Assembly: GCF_023278565.1 (NCBI RefSeq)
Contig: NC_064676.1
Location: 3,720,001 to 3,784,000, forward strand
DNA length: 64,000 bases
Direction of reading: 5' to 3'
Origin: Colletotrichum lupini
Lineage: Eukaryota; Ascomycota; Sordariomycetes; Glomerellales; Glomerellaceae
The position numbers and the translations under genes are program-made. Numbering within the stretch: position 1 is the first letter of the stretch; each line of letters begins with the position of its first letter. This document shows, one piece after another, positions 22,432 to 35,000 of the stretch. The notes beneath the pieces are model-generated. The model worked only from the letters and a program-made list of their open reading frames with translations. It had not been told where the DNA came from and made no database searches.

Positions 22432-24225
22432 ATGCCCTCTCTCGGTCCCCAGATTCTCACCTTTGCGCTCGAGAACTGGCCTCACAACGCCGGGCCTACT
22501 ACCAGGGCTAGTAAGCCCAAAGTCCGGACGGGATGCGTCACATGCAAGTAAGTCAACTCACGCACATCGAATCGGATTCTCATCTCCTCTCATCGTACTG
22601 ACACAATCTCGCCCAGACGGCGCAGGATAAAATGCGACGAGACAAAGCCGTCATGTCAAAACTGTCTCAAGCGACGGGTGGAATGTGAGGGGTACAAACC
22701 CAAATCGCCAAACGCTTCCTCCCCTCCCGGCGCAGCCTCAAAACAGCTCATCGCAACCACCAGCCCCAACGGCAGCTCCACCTCCTCCTCCCCCTTCCCC
22801 GTCGAGCCGAGCTACCAGAGCCTCGTCTTCACGACGCAGCTCCAAAAGGACCACTTTGACCAATGGCTCTCCTTCGCCGCAGACACCCTCGTCTTCCCCT
22901 CCCAGCTCATCACCGAGACCATCCCGCAGATAGCCCGCTCCGACCTGGCCGTCCGCAACGCCGCCTTCGCCATCGGCGCCGCCGCACTCGGCAGCGGCAC
23001 CCGAGAGGAGCGTCTCACGGGTAAAGGCCCCTACTTCGCCGACGCGCTCGAGTACTACAACCGCGCGCTGCAGCTGACCGTCAAATCTCCGCCCACGGAG
23101 GAGACCTTCCCCAGCGTCCTCATGACGTGCCTCCTCTTCGTCATGTTCGAGGCCCTCCACGGCGACAGGAGGTCCGCGCTAACGCACCTCAACCACGGGT
23201 ACAACATCCTCGACCAGTACGAGAAGCGCCGCTCAAAAAAGACGAAGACGACGAAGGAGGCATCCCGTCGTGATCCCTTGGTCGACGCCATCGCCACAAA
23301 CTTCCAGCGCCTGACGCTGCAGTCCTGGAGCCACAACGGCGACCACCCAAAGGAGACGGAGAAGCAGGTGCCCTGGTGCTGTCGCGGCCAAGGTACCTCG
23401 CGCTACGCCGTCGACGAGATGCCCGACACCTTCGACTCGCTCGACGAGGCGCACCGCTGGTGGGAGGTCACCCAGCACCACGTAATCCACCACGCGCCCC
23501 TCATCATCGGCTTCCGCGTCGAGGGCACGGGCAATAAAGCGCCGTCCTTCCCGCCCAACGTCAGCCTGCCCATCAACCCGGAGCAAGTGAAAGCGCACGA
23601 TCGCTACGTCCAAGCCTGGCGCGCGCGCTTCTCGCCCCTCCTCGAAGCAGCGCAGGAGAAGAGGAAGAATCAGGAGAAGAAAGAAGGAGAAGAAGCAAAG
23701 TGCGATACGAGAGAGTACCTCAAGGTCCTGGGCCTGCGCATCCACTCCACCTACCTCTCGATCCCGATCCGGACGGCAAACTACTGCGACACGGACGAGC
23801 TCGCGGCCATGACGCCCAGCTTCCGGCTCTACGTCGACCTGAGCAAGGAGTTCCTCGAGCTCCAGCAGCGCCTACTCAGCGCCTCGGGCGAGATGTTCAC
23901 AATGGACAGCAACAGCCCGACGTGGCCCCTCGGCGCGGCGACGATGCTCTGCATGGACGAGACGGTGCGGGCCGACGCGATGAGGCTGTTCCGGGAGTAC
24001 CCGCGCCGCGACGGGCTGTGGGACACGCAGACATGGCTGAGCATGCTGGAGAGCTACAAGGAGGCGAACCAGACTATTGTCAAGCAGGTCGGCGAGCGGG
24101 AGTCGCAGCACATGTTTGATGTCGAGGTTGTGTATGAGGATAAGTCTGTCGTGTGGATTAAGCAGGTGGAGGATCCTACCAGCGTGAGCCCGGATGACTT
24201 GAAGTATAGGATTAATCTCCCTTGA
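22432..24225 (+). CDS. Zn2Cys6 fungal transcription factor (Fungal_trans_2/DUF3468 type)
   Basis: Exons 22432-22547 and 22617-24225 (1725 nt, 574 aa), split by a 69-nt intron with a GTAAGT donor that falls right after the second zinc cysteine, a common intron position in this class. The binuclear cluster is complete: Cys35, Cys38, Cys45, Cys52, Cys55 and Cys62 with 2-6-6-2-6 spacing, followed by basic linker residues. A Ser/Pro-rich linker leads to an all-helical regulatory region starting QSLVFTTQLQKDHFDQWLSF (about residue 125), typical of the Fungal_trans_2 superfamily. It probably binds CGG-containing sites in the nucleus. It stands alone, with no metabolic cluster beside it, so its targets cannot be deduced. 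Codon use is strongly GC-ending. Confidence 0.9.
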
Positions 24226-25428
24226 GGGGGGTTCATAAATGAGTTAAATGAATGTTGTGGCAGCCGGATGTTCATTGGTCTCGATGTGTCTCCCGTATTG
24301 CATCGAGTGAGTAATCTGTGACTTCAGGAGATGCGTTCGCTCCGTCTTGAACCACTCCATCTCGACTCAAGGAAATAAGTGAAAGTAGGTAGACGTCAAA
24401 GCCGTGAAGCTCTTAAAGGTTTGATTCTTCGTATGGGATACAGCAGGAATGGTTCTCCTGAGATAACGGGAGTGAGGCATTCTGCCTTCACGCAGAAACT
24501 GTCGATCCAGTAGTAAATGGGTTTCCTATCACAACGAAGAGGACATAAGCCGACTCTACTCACATGACGAACCTCCCTTCTCTCCACTTCCAACGCGGCG
24601 CTGTTCCAACCAGAACACTCAGAAGATGATTCCGCTGGTTGAAGAGAGATGGAGGTCTCACAAAGAAATGGAAGAATTTCTTAACAACCAACAATCGGCT
24701 CAATAACCACGGGCGTATATCACTCTCATTCGGCCTCTCCTTCATACGTTGCTGGTGCTACTAGAACAAAAGCCTCCAGCGGCAATGGTAAGATTCTATA
24801 TTAAGGACCTGTCTACATGGCAGCAATACGTCAAGAAGCGTTAGAGCTGCTCAGCCGTCATTGCCAGTTGACTGCCATCATACTTCACGTCCACATGTCC
24901 CACCGATGCTGCCGGAATCTCACATATTTCGCAGTGCAAAGCTTCAGGACGTGACTTGGTCAAAAGACTCTGTATTCATAAACCTCCTCCACGCCTCTAT
25001 CCACTGAGGCAGATATCATTATCGATCTATGGAAAAAGGAGGGTTGCCATCATCTTGTTGAGGCCGCTAATCTCCAAATGTGAAAGACTCTTTTTCAGGG
25101 GGGTGTCATATCCATGAAGCAACCAACGCAAACTACATAAAACTGCTTTTTTTTCTGATGCTGAAAGCCTCGAGGCAGTCAGCCAACCAAATCTCCCCTT
25201 AATGGACGTAATCGTAAATGCCGCTGTGTTCTCCTTTTCTTTTTATGCAGAGTCAAATCAACAAGCACCCGTAATAGCTTGGTGGAAATGCAGGTATCGA
25301 CCGTGCGTGAAGGCCAAGAAAATCTTGCCTAACCAAACGCGTACGCACACAGTATTATGAGGGTATAAATACAGGTCTCTCATCCCATATAACGAGGACG
25401 AAAGACCTTATCGCAAGTAGTAAGTCGC
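24226..25428. other. Convergent intergenic region
   Basis: This is the 3' flank of both the Zn2Cys6 gene and the minus-strand 1205-residue gene. No gene, repeat or structured RNA is apparent. Confidence 0.5.
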
Positions 25429-28400
25429 TTAGAAGAACTTGCCCTTCTTCTTCTTGGTTGTCTTCTTATCCTCGCCTCCGCCTCCGAGAATGTCGTCAAA
25501 GGTCATGGTAGACGTGGCGGGATCGTGAGTGTGGTCAACAGACATGTTACGCAGGTTTGTGGCAGAGGGCGAGCGCGGCATAACCATGCTCAGAGGACGG
25601 GAGCCGGCCGAGCTGCTTCGTGCGCTACCGACGCGCGAGTTGCGGTCGCCAGGCAGGCCCTCATCGAACGGAACGGGCTCGAGGCCGAAGATTATGCTGG
25701 AACGGTGCGCGGCGTTGCGGCTGCCAAGCTGACGTCCGCCTGGCGAAGCATTACGCGGCCGGAGATGGGACTGTGGAGACCCAGGTGTGGGTGGGGTGCC
25801 ACTTGTTCCGAGGGCCGGGGGGCTGCCGACAATGCCATCCGGACCAGGGAAAACTGGCCGGGGCGGTTCCAGAGGAGACATGCCAGCGTCTTGTGGGGGT
25901 GGGGCGTCCGCGCCGGACAGCCCTTCCCACTCCTTGGCCGCGAGCCAGCAGTGGCTGCGGTGGTAGACAGCCTCGACACTGAACAACACACTGTCGGCCG
26001 AGAGCTCGACATAGCCATTGCCGCCAGAAACTTCGTACCACATCTTGCGGACCTGGCGAGCATCTTCAACCCAAGGGAGGTTACCCATAGGCGGCTCACA
26101 GAGGAAGTACTCAACGCCCTCGTTGAACTTGAGGTTGGGCGCGTCGACCACGAGCATGGGCAGCGACTGGATGACGACGTAGAGGAAGAGCCAGTAGCCG
26201 ATGCGCTGATCGGCGAGGTCTGCCGCATTCTTTCCCTTGGCCTCATGCTGCTCAAACTCCTTGAACTCCATGAGGAAGGGAATGTTAACGCTGTTGGCGT
26301 CCCAATTGTACGCTTTCTGAATGACCAGCGTCAACTCGTGTTCCTTAATCTTTCTGTCAAACTTGGCCTGCTCCTTGGCTGACAAGTTGTCGTAAGTAGC
26401 AAGAATGGACGTCATTGTGGGCAACTTGGGAACATCGAAAGGAATCGGCGGTAGTACGGGAGGCGTAGAGTTGTCGAACTCGGTGAGCATCTTGCGCAGG
26501 TTGATAATTGAGAGGGGATCCGTTGACTTGGCAGAACCTTCATCGGTATTTCCATCCATCACTCTGGTGGTGATGTTTTCACGATCGACCAAAAGATCGT
26601 AAAGAGCGGTCATGTCGGAGTAAAGCGCCTTCAACACCAAACGGTTGAGACCGCTCTCAGAGAACGGGTTCTTCTTGCTGCTAGCCTTCGGGGGCCAGGC
26701 ACCAAAGTTGGTCTTGTAGTAGCCCATGACGAACTGCTTCATCTTATTGAAGTATTTCTCCCATACCTTGAAGCGGACAGCCTTGAGCCCGGGGTCTGAC
26801 GTAGAGCTGGCGATACCTGCGAACAATGAGGGAAACTCGAAGCGCTCCAGTCTGATGTTGACATTGTGTTGGCGGTTGACGAGATCTAGATGTGCGCGCT
26901 CCAGTCTTTGTCTGGTGTACAGTGATACCTGCTCGAACAGAGGAGAGCTCAGGTCGAGAATGGCAGTGTACTTGCCGACGGCGTGCGCAAAAGCCTCGTT
27001 GTATAAGTCCATTGACTTCATGCTCTCACCCAGAATCAACGACTCGAGCGTCTTCTCGCGGCTGTGACGAACATCTGCAAGCGATAATTGTTCCATAAAG
27101 AAACCGAAGCTCAAGTCGACGGCCTCGCCAAAAGACTGCCCGTCCGCGTTAGTGAAGCCATACTCCTTCAGCAACTTGGAGATCTGCAGGAAGGCGGCAA
27201 AGGTGGTGGGGTGCGCCTTGGTGGCCACCAGAGGCTGGCCGGTCAAGAACGCAAAGAGGTTGCGAATTGCAATTGCGCGGTCGACTTCGGCACGAAGCTG
27301 GGGTCCCGGCGCGGCGAGGCCGTTTCCGGGTTGCGTGTACTGTGGGGGCGTTGCCGGCAGATACAACTTCAATTCGCCTTCGCCGGGGCTGTCTGGGTCC
27401 TCTGCAGGAGGAGAGCCGGACCCGGAAATGGTTGCCCGGACAAGCGCATCATCGACGGACAGACTACCACCAAAACTCCTACCCCGGCTCCGTCCCGATG
27501 ACGAAGACATTTCAGCTTGAATAAGCTCGTTGAAGATGACTGAGTTGATGATAGAGAAGCTCGGAACCTTGAACGAAGGTCCGGCATTACTGCTTCTGGG
27601 TTGAAGGTAAACGTAGACATTGCCGTTTTCGTTCCACAACTCCGGGACCTGCAGGTAAATCAGTCTCTCCGTCCGATGTGATGGGGCACGCGGCAAGAAG
27701 CTTACCTTTTCAGCATTCAGCAAGAATGAAGTGTTGTACTCGCCAGGCGTATCAGGCGACAAGACCCACGCCTGTGAGTTCTTTATAGCCGCGGAAACGT
27801 CGTGAGAGTTTGACCTTGATCTTCCGCCACCTGGCAGCCAAGATCTGCGCAAGCGTCCACGTCTCTCGTCGCGGGTCGGGCTGTGGCTCTCGTTCGACCC
27901 GGTGTGATGTGAGCTTCCGGTGTCGGTTCTGGCTCCGGGTGGGTGTGCAGAGGTGCTTCTGCCCCGTGCATCTGGTGAAGGCGCGCGAACGCCCAGCATG
28001 GGGAATGCGGATTTGCGATTCTCGAGGAAGGAGCTGCTTCGCTTCCTAGGCTCGGTGGCATTTTCTTTCTTGAGTTTCGCCGGCGAGGTTGCCTCTGGGT
28101 GGGAGACGGCTCTTGGCGAAGGAGCATCGTTGTTGTGTGATACTGCAGGAGGCGTTGGCAAGTTCTTCTCCTTGCGCAGCTTGGCGGGAATTGGCGGAGG
28201 CGCCTCAGAAGGCGGCAACGGTGCGGCCATCATATTTGGTGTTGTAGGTGTTGGAGGTTGAGGAGGAGAGACCAGAGGCTGATCGGCAGCGGGGGATGAT
28301 ATTGTTGAAGAGTCTAGAGGTGCGGGGGCGATTTTTCTAGGAATAGGAGGCGGTGCATCAGAGGGAGCAGCCGGAGGAGGTGGGTCGAGGGATTCAGATG

Positions 28401-29046
28401 CAGTAGGAGCAATTCCCAGACCCAGGCCGGAGCTCGTCACAGGTCTCACGGTGGGATGCTCAGCCGTGTGGTAAGAAGGTGCGCTGTCGGAGGGAGACGA
28501 GGCGGGAGGAGTATCGTCGGGCAGCGGCTTGCGGTGAATCGGTAATTGGTGTTGTTGCTGCAGCTGAGGCTGGGCAGGCGGTGATTGAGTCTGAGGTTGA
28601 TCTGTGGGTTGGATGATGAGCGAGGGAAACAGTGCAGACAGACGGTTGCCCCAAGACCGGGACTTTCTGTTGTTGGGAGGTCGAGTGGGAGCGAGCACTG
28701 GCTCGGAGGGCTTCTCCTTCTCTTCAAGCGTCACGTTAAGAGTTCCGGCATTGATTTTCGCAGCTGTCGTTGGTGAGTTGACGGTAGTATCGGTCTGTGA
28801 TCGTTTCGGGGATGCGGGACGCTGCGGGCGGGAGGACGTGTAACCGTTGGCGTTGACGACGGCGGCGTCTCCGTGGGTAGCTTGGTCGTGTACAGGCTCG
28901 GATACGCTGTGATGCCTTTCGCGACGTGATTTGGGCGAGACGGGGTTGGTGAGGTTGACTTGTGAAGAAGAGAAGGAGAAATGGCTTAAAGAAGACTTAA
29001 GAGAGGCGCGAGAGACCGACAACTTACTCGACGTCATGCTGGGCAT
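25429..29046 (-). CDS. Large conserved Pezizomycotina protein of unknown function (possible DUF8004)
   Basis: A single 1205-codon frame, ATG at 29044-29046. Residues 1-440 are disordered and low-complexity: Ser-rich at the N-terminus, then many PP and APPPIP-type proline runs that could bind SH3 or WW domains, with a short conserved island RKSRSWGNRLSALFPSL (about 127-143). Residues ~450-1060 are globular, starting SFLLNAEKVSFLPRAPSHRTERL and including FSIINSVIFNELIQAEM and SVEAVYHRSHCWLAAKEWEGL. The tail is again Ser/Pro-rich and ends in a lysine cluster KKTTKKKKGKFF. No transmembrane segment or catalytic motif is seen. The architecture suggests a scaffold or cortical/regulatory protein; this is inference. 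The DUF assignment is from memory and tentative. Confidence 0.85.
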   Translation of the reverse strand: MPSMTSSKLSVSRASLKSSLSHFSFSSSQVNLTNPVSPKSRRERHHSVSEPVHDQATHGDAAVVNANGYTSSRPQRPASPKRSQTDTTVNSPTTAAKINAGTLNVTLEEKEKPSEPVLAPTRPPNNRKSRSWGNRLSALFPSLIIQPTDQPQTQSPPAQPQLQQQHQLPIHRKPLPDDTPPASSPSDSAPSYHTAEHPTVRPVTSSGLGLGIAPTASESLDPPPPAAPSDAPPPIPRKIAPAPLDSSTISSPAADQPLVSPPQPPTPTTPNMMAAPLPPSEAPPPIPAKLRKEKNLPTPPAVSHNNDAPSPRAVSHPEATSPAKLKKENATEPRKRSSSFLENRKSAFPMLGVRAPSPDARGRSTSAHPPGARTDTGSSHHTGSNESHSPTRDERRGRLRRSWLPGGGRSRSNSHDVSAAIKNSQAWVLSPDTPGEYNTSFLLNAEKVSFLPRAPSHRTERLIYLQVPELWNENGNVYVYLQPRSSNAGPSFKVPSFSIINSVIFNELIQAEMSSSSGRSRGRSFGGSLSVDDALVRATISGSGSPPAEDPDSPGEGELKLYLPATPPQYTQPGNGLAAPGPQLRAEVDRAIAIRNLFAFLTGQPLVATKAHPTTFAAFLQISKLLKEYGFTNADGQSFGEAVDLSFGFFMEQLSLADVRHSREKTLESLILGESMKSMDLYNEAFAHAVGKYTAILDLSSPLFEQVSLYTRQRLERAHLDLVNRQHNVNIRLERFEFPSLFAGIASSTSDPGLKAVRFKVWEKYFNKMKQFVMGYYKTNFGAWPPKASSKKNPFSESGLNRLVLKALYSDMTALYDLLVDRENITTRVMDGNTDEGSAKSTDPLSIINLRKMLTEFDNSTPPVLPPIPFDVPKLPTMTSILATYDNLSAKEQAKFDRKIKEHELTLVIQKAYNWDANSVNIPFLMEFKEFEQHEAKGKNAADLADQRIGYWLFLYVVIQSLPMLVVDAPNLKFNEGVEYFLCEPPMGNLPWVEDARQVRKMWYEVSGGNGYVELSADSVLFSVEAVYHRSHCWLAAKEWEGLSGADAPPPQDAGMSPLEPPRPVFPGPDGIVGSPPALGTSGTPPTPGSPQSHLRPRNASPGGRQLGSRNAAHRSSIIFGLEPVPFDEGLPGDRNSRVGSARSSSAGSRPLSMVMPRSPSATNLRNMSVDHTHDPATSTMTFDDILGGGGEDKKTTKKKKGKFF

Positions 29047-32000
29047 AATGAGTAGCCGAGCCGTCTTTCAGTCTTGCTAAGTCTAGTCCTTGTCTGGATC
29101 TGGCGTGAATGTCACCTCGCTGCGGCGCAAGTAGGAGAAACGTATGGTGGTAGTACAGCAAGGTAGGAGCTGAAGGAGCGATCTCGCAACCAACAACTAG
29201 CTAGTCTTTTTTTCTTCTCTCCCGTTTCTTTGCGCAAGCAGCAGGAATGGAAACAAACAGTTCAGTCCAGGCCAGAAATAGCAAAGCAGACTTCCAGGTA
29301 GCAGGAGGAAACGGCGGGCGGAGGCGGCTATTATGAATACAAACAAAGGGCGGGAGGACAAGCCAAGAGACGGCGACTGCGGGACTGAGACCTAGTTCCT
29401 TGTGAGAGACGTAGAGAGAAGAGTGGGAATATGGAATGGAATGGCGTGCACGAGCCCATCCATGTACGAGCCACCTAGACCATGAACATTGCTCGGGGTC
29501 TAGTGTAAGAGGTAAGACACAAGACACCGGATCCCTGGAAAGAAAGTTTCTGGGATGGTGCGGATACACTGAGTGAGCGAGTTAAGGTCGTCAAGGTCGG
29601 TATTGCAAGACAGGACGGGACCAGGAAGAGAGACACGACGAGGATGAGGGCGAGAAGAGGGGACGACGGGCTCGGGTTGACGAGGGGAGGGGTGTCGAGA
29701 GAGTGGAGGTTTACCTGGTGCTGGTCAAGTCAGGTCAGGTTAGATCCAGTTGTCTGTCTGTACGGATATGTCTGCCCGTGTGAGGCTTTGCTCGGGATGG
29801 CGCGTTGTGCTGTGCAAGTGCTGCGCTTTTTCCTCAGCCGTTGTTGCTGGCGGTGGATGGGAAACGGGGCCGTTACGTGTTTAGCAGAGCTGGTTGAAAG
29901 TGAAGAGTACGTAAGTTGGTGAGGTGAGGAAAACAGAACAAGAGCGCAAGGCCAAAGCTAGGAGAGAAAACGGTGCTGGTAGGGACAGGGTACGTAAGGC
30001 ATTCTGATTTGTGAGGTACCTTACCTTATTCATACGGAGCAAGGCAGTTGGAAGGTACCTTCTTCAAGTCCCTCTTTCTTCTCTTTCCTTCTCTTTTTTC
30101 TGGGGGAGTCTGATCATGGGCGACGGATGTGGATGGCACATCCCGTACTCCGTACCGCGCAAGGTACCTTACACTACCTACCTTATTCCTACAGCACGGC
30201 GGTAAGGGAAGCCCCGACCAGTGCCTCTTTCTCCTTCTCTCTCTTCTGCTGTGCCACTTCCATTCACTTTCAGAGTTCCTTCCAGGTTGGTGATTTTTGT
30301 GATGGGTCCCGGGCGGTAAATCCGCAGCAGCAACGTTGGCAGTTCTTCGTCCCTTTGGAGCACTGTGCATGCGGCAGGACCCACTTGGCTCACCTCACAT
30401 CCTCCGTTCATCCCTCCTCCAAAACGGTACGTACTTCCATCTTGTACCTTTGTACCTTCATCCCTCCTTCCCTCCCTCCTTGAGTCCAGGTCCCTCCTTC
30501 CATTTCACGGTACACGTATTGAGGGCCCCCAAGACCAGCCTTTGCGTGGCGTTCTTGGTGTGTGAGGTAGGGAGACGGTCACTCATCCGACTGAGGGATG
30601 ACGTTTTTGAGGACTAGGGTGGAGACAGCAGACTTGGACGGCTGGAAAGAATGCACACCAAAATAAAAAGTCACCACTCACATGAGGTCGGGTGGTCTCT
30701 AAGAAATACATCGTAAAGTACCTTGGACGGTAAGGTAGGGTAAAAGGGGCCGCAAGCAGTTACGACGGGTCAACGGCGGAAAGCCATGTAACAGTAATCG
30801 CAATTTCGATCGACAGATCTGGGGCCGGCGGGCAAAGAGGACGTGTCGCCGTTTGAGGCTGGGCTTGCTCCAAATGAGAATTAACGACAGACTCAGGAGT
30901 CAGGACTCTCTCATCCAGAACTTTTCAGGACTCTCTGAATGAAGGGGGAACGTCTGCTCCATCTCATCAAGCCCCATGTCCCTCACTTCCTCCAGCTCGG
31001 CTCAGCTCAGGCTCATCTCATCTCAATTCACCAAGCTGCAAACCTGCAAACCTGCAAAGCCCAGGGCAGGCTCATTCTTGCATTAGCCCAGCATGGGCTA
31101 GCCTGGGGTGGTCCCTCAACTCCCGGAACTGCGAGCTGGGCGCCGGCATCGACGGTGGTCGTGGAGGTAGCGCCATGCAATTACGATGGGCCCGTTGATT
31201 TTTTTTGATCTTCTTCGCCCCTCGCGCATCATCACTCATCTTGCCCGGTTCCATCTCTTTGGCGGAGAAAGCCCTTGCCTTTCCACTTCGTATACGGAGG
31301 AGCACACCTGTGATTGTGTGCGAGAATTGAAAACTCTCCCTTTATTCAGGTGAGAGTGTGGGTGCGACCGAATCTGTACCACCTGGTGTGTGAAACTGGG
31401 CAGTTCGTATGGGACAACTGGACTGTGCTGCATTGAATTCGCACCTACATATCTGTACGGGATCCAGTAGTATAAGTTGAGGCGATACCGAAACCGGGTC
31501 GGGCCACATGAGCGCTGCGTTTCTTTGTACTTGCTGTGTACGAATAGTGTCAATAGTTGTATTTGTGTATGTGTGCGTCTTGTGATGCATACTCTTCGGG
31601 GGTTTCTTTCCTTCCTGCAGATTCCAGACTCTCCAAAGTCAAGAGGTCGAGGTCCGGTGCTACGCTGGCCCAGCTCAGGGTTGCGGCCAGACCTGCGATT
31701 GGACCCGACCCCGAGAAACCGGAAACACGGGGTCCTGCCAGTGCCCTTTCCCAGGCGTCGCGTACCGTTGCAATGAATAGCCCGGACTGCCGAATGGACG
31801 CGTGCTTTGCGGCGTGCGAAACGGAGCCTATTTCCTCATACTTTGTGTGTCTGTTGTTCTGGCTTCTGTTTCGCTATTCTCATGCTTCAATGTATCGCAA
31901 ACTCTCGGAGAATAGGCAGAACGATAGACGTTGGCTGTGTTCATGTTGTTGGTATTCCTAGCCTTTCTCCCACAACCTTGCTTATTCTTAGTTGCTGCTG

Positions 32001-35000
32001 GTGACGGGGCATGTACTTGAAACTTTCCCCTCAATCCAAATGTTAATGCCACTGGGCTCGGATGACCCCCGGACAGCGGCTCTCTTGGCTTATTGGACCC
32101 AAGCAAATGGCTCATTGGCGTCTGCAAGCCTACAGATAGGTACCTGAATCACCATTAGCCGTCTGCCATGTATGATGTTGGAGAGAGTCAGGGGAGGGGA
32201 AGATCAAGAAACAACCAAACCGTGTCAACCAAGGTTGTGATTTGCTTGATTGGAAGGGAAAGTGCTGTAAAGCCGAGCATGCCAGGCCGAAGATCAGACA
32301 GACATTTCTTCTCCCTCTGGAACATCATGTACTCCAGATCTCACCACAGCAAGCTGACTGTCTCTCTGTTGACTGAAGTCTATTAGACGGTCTGGTTGGC
32401 AGGGCAGGGCAGGGCAGGCAAGCTAGTGGTAAGGCGCGCCGCGGGGTTGTCTCTTCCCAGCTGAGGTCAAATTGAACACGGTCATTTATTCCATGTCTAA
32501 GGATAAATGAATGGGTGAATTGGAAATCGAAAAGCAGCTATGTGACTCGTGAGTCGATTTGGAAGTTGGAACTGTCACTTTGCATCTGACGCTTTCTCTT
32601 CTAAGCCTGACGTACTCTGTACATTTGAGCGGGAAGGCATAGAGGTCAGCTCGGGTCCTGCCACGTCTGACGTTGATGGTTCCTTCCGTCTCATCAACGC
32701 AGATACGTACAATTGGCTTTCGTCCTTTTCTCATCCTTCCTTCCCAGGTTCCCAGCACTGAAGTTCTGCCTAGAAAGGAACATGTTCGCCATCCAACACT
32801 TAAGGTACTTTCCCACCTTCATCCAATGTCGGCACCTGCACTCCTGGTGGCGTGATGGGAATTAAACAAACATCGCGCCTGGCTGAAGGACAGCTCGTTC
32901 AGCGTCTTTCGTCATCCGGTTTCTCACATGATCTTCGAGGCTTTCTTCTTGATGTATTATGCTGCATACACAACACCCTTTACGTACTTTGACACCAACC
33001 ATTGGACGACGTGGTGCCGATCTTGTTCTGCCGTCTGATCCTGCTGACCTGGATCTCGTCTCTCAGCATTGTGATTACGCCCTCTCGATCATCGCATCTG
33101 TTTGCAGCTCAGTTCCTGCAGCAACGTGCACTTTTCACCCTCCCTTTGGCCACGGATCATCCTGCTTTTTTTTTTTTCCCTCGTGCGCCATTCGCTAGCA
33201 TCCGGCGCAACTTTACGTTGGTGCATCTATCTAACCAACCATTCTTGACTGACAGCAACAATAGTACGGAGTAAAAACCACAACCACAACAGCAGCGTGA
33301 ACCGAACAGGCCGGGCCCGGTCAATTTGCCGGACGGGTTTCACTCATCACCGACCCCCTTGATCAAGCCATCGAACACGAAAGCCGTCGAGGCCAGCAGG
33401 TGGCCCGACAAAGAGGGAGACTGTAGGTATACGCGGCGTCCCGTCAGACCTCGTGCGCAACAGTGCACCTACCACAAGTCAACCTACTTACTCGATCCGG
33501 ACACAAGGTTTTGGCCTTCCCAGCAGGACGGCCCAGGAAGGGAAACCGAACTGTAGCACTCTACGGACATACGTACAAAGTGCACAAAGATGGCTTCGTC
33601 CTACCCACAAAACAAAACCCAACAGCCAACAACCACCCTGAGAAACAATCACAAGAAGCTTTGGGTAAAAATAGCTTCGCGGCGCCTCCCTTCCCCAGTT
33701 GCGCCCCGTCCCACGCATCATCTCATCCACAGTCCACACCCATTCCATTCCAGTGGTCCACTCCAGCCCGAGGTCGCGGCACATCAACCCGCTTTCGGTT
33801 CATCCTCCCACCTGCCCGCCGCGCTTGCCCGCCTCGTCCCTCATGGCCGGACCTAGCACAGCCACCTTTGCACACTTCTTGGGATTCGAGAAAGGCACAA
33901 AGAGAAGCAAAGCGAAGAGGACGACCGGCCCGTTCAGATCTCGCCATTTGGCAACGTGCTCTCACCAGCTGACGGCTAGCTAGGCCGTTCCGAGAGGCCG
34001 AGACAGAACAACGCACACCTCACCGTCTACGAGCCTAGTCTGCCAGTCCACGCCTTTTTTTTTTCAATGTCGATCTAGAAATACGTCTTTGCGACTTGTT
34101 CTAGCGCCGATCCCGGCATTCTTGGGATTCCGAGCCACCCCTTTCGTCCTACATTACGGATATTTTGGGTCCATTTTCGCTCCCTAATGCTCCCCGCGAC
34201 GGCGGTCAACTCCTCTGCTGCCCGTCATCGCGTCCTACCTACGTTTTGAGAACGAATCTCGCAGGCAGCTGACGTCTGGTGCTCATACTAGGCAAATCAA
34301 CGAGTCGTGCCTCAAAAAAGTACCACAACACGGTGAGGCGTGTCGGCCGCATTTGATGAGGCTCCGGGCATGAGCCCCCAAATCCGACTTGACATCCGAT
34401 CACTTCATCTCCAAATCTTTCAATGCGGCACCGCATTTCTGGATCCTCACCTCACTCTGCAAAAGTGGATGGGAACAAGGGGTGACCCTTTTCATTTTTC
34501 GCACTCAAAAGGGGTGGCTCCTGTTTTTTCAGGGACCGCGTTGTGGTGCTGGCCGTGGAACCCGGAACCATTCCAATCTTGGATCAACATTGCAGTGCCA
34601 TCCCCACACTCCGGCGCGACTCGGCCAACGTCGTCCCCGCCGTCGGAGCTCGGGTCCTGCGAGAGAGAGGCAGAATGCTACTCTAGTCACCGGCCGCGCT
34701 GACGACTCCGGTTGCGTCGTCTTCGCAGGGCTGAGCCGATCCGCACGGTCTGGCTTTCGCCATGTTTACAATGGACCTCGACAGATTTTTCTTTCTGTCG
34801 TCTCGCTAAGTCACCCTTGGGGAGTGGCCCAAGTACGTTGCATTGGCATGTCGTTAAGGGAAACTTGCGCAATCGTCTATGTACTGCAGTCAAGGGGTCC
34901 GCCCGCTCGAGGCCGTGCCTTCTCCGGTGGGGATGGTACCCCTCCGTTGAAGCTTTCCGGCACCGAGACTTGTCTTATACAGTCTGGAGACATACCCAAC

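Noticed and set aside
22738..23745. Long antisense frames across the Zn2Cys6 gene
   Set aside because: They are shadows of a GC-rich coding strand; the plus-strand protein has a complete zinc cluster and family-typical sequence.
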